Origin: Chinchilla lanigera
Taxonomy: Eukaryota; Chordata; Mammalia; Rodentia; Chinchillidae
DNA length: 64,000 nt
Direction: 5' to 3'
NCBI RefSeq assembly: GCF_000276665.1
Contig: NW_004955423.1
Span: forward strand, 6,085,547-6,149,546
Shown here: positions 59,101 to 64,000 of the stretch, piece after piece
Position numbering within the stretch: position 1 is the first letter of the stretch
Layout: each line of letters begins with the position of its first letter
Program-made: the position numbers and the translations under genes
The notes under the pieces: generated by a model
Told to the model about the DNA's origin: nothing
The model's input: only the letters and a program-made list of their open reading frames with translations
Databases searched by the model: none

Positions 59101-61360
59101 TGGATGATATACACCACTTTTAAAATTCCCAAGAGACATGCAAAATGTACTCATTTTAAAATATTTAAGCTATCCTGGGCTACCAGGTTACATTAATAAA
59201 ATCACTTGAAATTGTTGAAGTAATACATGTCTTTGAAGTAGATTTGTTTAAAGACTCATGTATTGAGATTTGGGTGGTTCTATATTTCACAAAGGAGATA
59301 TTGTTCAAAACTCCTTACATAGTAATATCTAAAATTATGGTGATTATAAAATAATAAACTTAACTTCCCACTAAGCACATCAATAAAACAGCACATGCTT
59401 TAATTTATTAACATATTTTGTTCCACTTTCTTCCATTTTGGGCTTTGTTTAAAGCAAATTTTAGAAAATATTCTCTTGTCCAACTAAATCTATTGATATT
59501 GCTTTCAGATGCTAAGTTTTAAAAGTCTAAGGCTGACCTACTATCAGAAGCACTGTATAATATCAAAATGTTTCCTTGACTATTTCATTGTTTTTTATGC
59601 ACCATTGACAAAAATCATATTTTGCTTCAGAAATGATTTCAAATAGATCCATTTCTGTTCTCCTGATATTTTAAACTAACTTATGTAAAATTATTTCATC
59701 TTTTTTATTGAAAGGTACCGAGCATCTCAGAAGTCATGATATCTCCCCTGGTGTGAATGATTGTTGAATCAAGTCTAAAAACATGGAAGACACTAACATA
59801 GAGAGGTGGAATAACTGGAGCAGGGTTCTCTGTGGTCCCGCTGCAGACAGCCCCAGCAAATGCAGGGAACATGCATAGAAAAGAGGATGTGTGTTTCTTT
59901 CCTAAACAGGCAGAGTCAGAAAAGAAAAGACCTAGATTATCTTTTCTGGTAATCTAGCTACATGTTAAAATATATATTAGTAGTTGTTTATCAGAAGATT
60001 TAAAAAATTCTTCCAAGGTAAGTTACAAATTATAACAAGTGAACAGATAAGAAGGCCAGTTTCTTTTATTTCCCATCAGGAGTAAAACCTAGCATGAGTC
60101 ACACTGATAAAATTTGTGTGGGCTGGTAATTTTCTACTTACATGGGAAGAATATGTATTCCAGATATTGAAATAATCTGTAAGAGAAGTGAAGGCAAAGA
60201 AATGGCTCTGACAGAAATACACCAGAGATTCCTTTCATCTGAAGAAGTACAGCGAAAGATCCAGGATCCAAGAGTCCTTGAAAGGAATAGTTGCTTGTAT
60301 CAGTGCAGTCCTATGAAGTGTAGCAAATAGATCCTCCCATCTTGAAGAAAATATGATCATTTATTATATATTTCTAATTCTAAGCATTAAAAACTGAGAA
60401 GTGTCTTTTCTATTATCTCAAACCTAAACTCCCATATCTGCTGTGCCTATTGAGAAGGCTGTGAACTGGAAATTCTATTGCAACACATTAAAATGATCAC
60501 TGAGGCTTGATCCTAAGAGGTAAATTCTTAGTGCATGGCAGCAGGATTTTTGCTGTGTAACTCCTATTAATACTAATAACAGTCAATTACTAGACTCTGG
60601 AGTGTACCTGAAGGATTTCTTGTCAATCCTAAATACGTGAAAATGATTTCTCTTAGTCAAAGGAAATATCAGACAATCAGACATAATACACATCCTCATG
60701 GAACCAAAGAGAAAATAATCCAGATACTGGATTATCAAAAACATTACATCTTAAAAGTGATTATTTGAATTTGTAGAACAATTTTATATTTCTTCTGTAT
60801 CATTTCAAACATAGAAAATGGTGATGGGTAATATTTCACGAACCACTTCACAATGATGCATCAGGCTTTATAGAGCACCTATAAAATAATCAGGTCATTT
60901 TGATATGTATGCATTGGAAATGTGTGGGATTCTTTGCTAACAAGCCTTCTTATTAGCAGGCGTTTTCCCAGATTTGCAATAATTTTAAGGGGGTATGAAG
61001 GATCAGGACTCAATCTGATGTATCAGACTTCAAGGAATTTAGTTTACTTTGGTTTTTATTCTGCTTCATTTGATTCTCCTTATTCCTGATGAAATTGGTG
61101 GCCAATACAAATCAATCTCAGTACTGTTTCACCCTATAAATCCAGTCTTGAGAAAACATTACCTACAGAGAGGTGGACATCAGACAATATGGCTCCTTAT
61201 CATGAGCTTGTGATAGGGACTCTCCAGATCAGCCATAACCAGTTCAATAGATATCTCTCTTTCTTTACCCACAAAAATCCAAATGTCCCACTCCCAGCTC
61301 TACAAAGACCACATTAAAACTTTGAACATTAATTTGTTTTTCTACTAGGAATCCATCTCC
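56200..61360. other. Long gene-free stretch
   Basis: Several frames of 60 to 120 codons occur on both strands. Examples are 58010-58372 minus, 58437-58649 plus and 60142-60330 plus. None has a recognisable domain, and no splice or promoter arrangement supports them. The segment 58015-58090 may be an old dispersed repeat. Processed pseudogenes or snRNA copies were looked for and not seen. Confidence 0.45.
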
Positions 61361-61369
61361 TTTAGTAAT

Positions 61370-61570
61370 TGAGTACAAGACTGCCAATGTGTAAGTTAGG
61401 GCAAATTAGTTATCCTCTCTGGACTTCATTGTCTTCCTCTGGAAAAAAAAAAAAAGATAATATCAGTGATTATCTCATAGGATGAGAACTAAAGGGAGAG
61501 AATTAAAGGAATTAAGAAATATAACACTTTTGACACAATGCTTAGTGCATGGTAAGCACTAGATCATCTT
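61370..61570 (+). repeat. MIR SINE
   Basis: Sense MIR order: 'ttagggcaaattagttatcc', 'tctctggacttcattgtctt', a run of 13 A (61442-61454), 'gattatctcataggatgaga' and 'gcttagtgcatggtaagcac'. Confidence 0.8.
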
Positions 61571-61679
61571 CTATTTTCACAGAGACATTGTCAGTCCCTC
61601 AAGCCCCACCCCCCCACCAGCCAACCAAAAGACATATCTTGTTTCCTCTGCTCAGTTGTTAGGACCTTCATTTGCTATT

Positions 61680-61945
61680 CAGGAATATGGAAAAGAGAAG
61701 AATGAGAAGGAAGCAAGAAAGATCAGCGTGGCATGAATTAGAAGGACACAGAACAATGCAAAGAAGAACAGAATTTGTCTAGAAGATAGGAAGAAGGGGT
61801 GAGAGGACAGAGATCAGGAGGCCGGGGATTAGTCCATGGGTGAGTGATTGAGGCAGAGAACGTGTGTGAGGGGAGAGGGGGCAGGAGAAATGGATGGAGG
61901 AGGGAAGGGGTCAGAGGGAAAGAAGAGGAGAGAGGATGGGGGTAC
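61680..61945. repeat. Purine-rich (GGA/GAA) stretch
   Basis: About 265 bp strongly biased to G and A on the plus strand. A minus-strand 70-codon frame rich in proline, serine and leucine is a composition artefact. Confidence 0.8.
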
Positions 61946-62029
61946 ACCAACCCAAGGAGGAGCCTCAGCCATCCCTAAGATATAGGCAGTGCTGTTTACT
62001 CTGGCATTGTTCTAGAGACTGAAGATTCA

Positions 62030-62155
62030 GTTCCTTTCCTCTTTCCCTCCCTTCATCTTCCTTCTGATTCTTTTCTTCCTTTCTCCCTCCATCCCTCTTT
62101 CTTTCCTTCCTCCCTCCTCCCTCCCTCCCTTCTTTCCTTTTTCCTTCTCTTTTGT
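62030..62155. repeat. Pyrimidine-rich (CCTT/TTCC) stretch
   Basis: About 125 bp of C/T-rich DNA with tandem CCCT and TTCC units, starting 85 bp after the end of the purine-rich stretch. Confidence 0.85.
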
Positions 62156-62394
62156 CCTCCTTTTACTTTAGCAAGGGATTTATTTTATTTGTTCTGGAAG
62201 TAGACAATAAAGGCAGCGTTATTTTTGCTCTGGAGAGGAGCACTTCGTTGACATGGTCCCTGCAGCATTCTGGCCACTGTGCTCATGGTACTCTCCACAG
62301 AAGCATGTGCTACACACCCCTCGTGCAATATCAACCCTAGTCTAAATATGCTACTCCACATCTTGTGTTTTAAGGAGCATGTTTTGGAAACATT

Positions 62395-62625
62395 GCTATT
62401 TCACTTCAATAGTCTAATAGTACCTATCAGTTTATACAGCACTGGAGAATTTGTAATATTTCAAATGTTTTCATGCTTATAGTCTTGCCTGAATCTCCCA
62501 ACCTTCACCAAACCCACCACATGCACAATAACTACACATTTACAGGCCAGGAGCTATCACTCATATTTTACAGTAGGCAAAGTAAGAGGCTCAGGGATGT
62601 GCTGGTCGTAGAGGTAAAATGCCAT
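62395..62625 (-). repeat. MIR SINE, diverged
   Basis: Antisense MIR order: 'cttgcctgaatctcccaacc', 'actcatattttacagtaggc', 'aaagtaagaggctcagggat' and 'gctggtcgtagaggtaaaat'. The overlapping 62 to 67-codon frames are not genes. Confidence 0.65.
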
Positions 62626-63369
62626 GACTCTCATCATAAATTCATTCTAGTCCATTGCCTTATCTCTTGAGGGCTCCCATGGGCCTAGAAGTCTCAAGTG
62701 ATCGCTACTCTCTGGGTTTTTGGAATTTCTTCTGCATTTTTTTTGTCCTGGAATTTTCCAGAACTTAACTTTCCTCTTAACTTTCTTTTGTTTAGATTCT
62801 ACTTGTTTTAGGTTTGTTTAGCTTCTGTAGCTCAATCATAAAAGCTCCCTTTGGCAAGGACCGTGTTCTTCAGGATGCATCGAGCGTGTATTGAGTCTAC
62901 CAGTCCCTAGTAAGTTGTGTCACCTTGGGTAGGAGCCCCACACTTGGAGTGCTTCCTTTTACTTTTCAGCTCTGGGAAGCCTTGCCTTAGGCCATACCAT
63001 TGACATGGGAATTAGAACCCACAACCCCTGTGTGCCCTGTTTGAGGGTTAGCCCTTTGAGCTATTCTGCATATAGGTTTAGTCATTAGCACTTAGAAAAC
63101 CATTGAGGTCAATCCCCATTGTGCCCATGCAAAATTTGGGCTCATTTGATTGTCAGAGCCTCTCAGAGAACATTTCTGTGTAATTCAGTGTATTGAAAAA
63201 TAAATTAAACTAATGCCATTATCCATATTCTCTTAGAATGAGCGGCAGTAATATTGTATGGACAGAACGAAAATCTATAACAGTCACATGTATGGTAAGG
63301 TGACATTCAGATGCATCTATTTTCTCTCATAAAGTCACCTGCTGGAAGCCTATTGAGTAAATGTTAATG

Positions 63370-63780
63370 AATTTGGGTATACCTGAGCTGCAAATGGATC
63401 AGATCTTCCTAATGTAACATTAGGGCAACCTGGATTCACTTGGATTATTCTGCTGATTTAAATTAAATTGAACACCAAAGCCAGCAAAATGTACTAAGAG
63501 AGGAATTAATTGTGCTACAGCAACATTTAAAAGGTGTTTTCAGAGCTCAAAGAAGACAAGGAAGAATAAGAACATCTCTTTGTGCCCTTCCAGCTTGGAG
63601 CCTGAGACACATATTTGGAGAGATGGACATGATGATTCTGTTGCATGAGTGGAATCTGCCATGTGACCTCCATTAATGTTTAAAGAGCGCTCCATAGTTT
63701 AATCTTTAAAACATCATGCTAAAAGCATGCCGTCAAGTGCCTGCCAAAATTGGTTTTAAAATTCAGCTGGGTTTTAGCTA
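63370..63780. promoter_or_regulatory. Candidate conserved non-coding segment
   Basis: Repeat-poor, with 'gatttaaattaaattgaaca' near 63456 and 'gaggaattaattgtgc' near 63501. No reading frame. Inference from composition. Confidence 0.25.
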
Positions 63781-64000
63781 GAGGTGAGGAAAAAAACATT
63801 AAAGATGCTGTTGTTTTTTTTTGCTGTTTCAAAACAAGTTAAAACCTAGATTTCTCTATTTGATCAATTATTTAAAAAATAGTATGCAATTGCCTCTCAA
63901 ATCAAACTGGAACTTGTAAGTGCAGGTTTAAAACCTCTCCCTAATGTCTACCTCTCTCAGCCTTCTACTGTCTGAAACCATATGCAATACTGAAGTCCAA

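Noticed and set aside
60142..60330. 62-codon plus-strand frame as a coding exon
   Set aside because: Acidic, plausible-looking composition, but no splice sites in the right places and no recognised family.

Overview
This window looks like intergenic or deep intronic DNA from a rodent, and I find no functional protein-coding or RNA gene in it. The rodent call rests on three kinds of repeat. There are three tRNA-like ID SINEs with A-rich tails, at about 10.8, 21.3 and 46.7 kb. There are 7SL-derived B1 SINEs, and at least two copies have the composite B1-plus-ID-like layout known from squirrel-related rodents (36.6 kb and 54.6 kb). There is also a family of MaLR-like solo LTRs (19.4, 20.8 and 45.4 kb). 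A squirrel-related lineage (squirrel, mountain beaver or dormouse type) is my best guess. One B1 copy with a 29-bp internal duplication leaves the exact family open. The open reading frames present are short, lack recognisable domains or codon structure, and mostly fall in repeats or low-complexity DNA.

Layout. 0-7 kb: old repeats (L2, MIR) and an AT-rich block at 3.3-3.6 kb with a long perfect inverted repeat. 6.8-7.65 kb: an internally deleted Tigger DNA transposon with the N-terminal remains of its transposase, split by an antisense L1-type insertion. 9-12 kb: old repeats and the first ID SINE. 12.4-13.8 kb: a repeat-poor, homeodomain-motif-rich stretch that is a candidate conserved regulatory block. 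14-21.6 kb: MIR, a 5'-truncated antisense L1 with target-site duplications, B1, solo LTRs and a nested L2/LTR/ID stack. 23-33 kb: mostly unique DNA with scattered MIR and L2, candidate conserved blocks at 27.3-28.1 and 29.1-29.4 kb, a small perfect hairpin at 31.2 kb and an MLT1-type LTR. 34.8-36.2 kb: the most unusual object, a 1.37-kb composite retroelement (CpG-rich tandem repeats, a unique middle, about four roughly 100-bp tail units, a poly-A tail and a 13-bp target-site duplication). 36.3-37.7 kb: an old antisense L1 carrying a B1-dID SINE whose two A-rich segments have grown into microsatellites. 38-64 kb: unique DNA with MIR, one hAT-type transposon, microsatellites, a further LTR and ID, B1 elements and several repeat-poor candidate regulatory stretches.

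Nothing here forms an operon or pathway. The window is best read as a transposon record of several ages laid over what may be regulatory DNA of a distant gene. The conserved-element calls are inferences from repeat-poor composition and motif density and need alignment to other mammals. The repeat family calls come from remembered family features, not from a database search.
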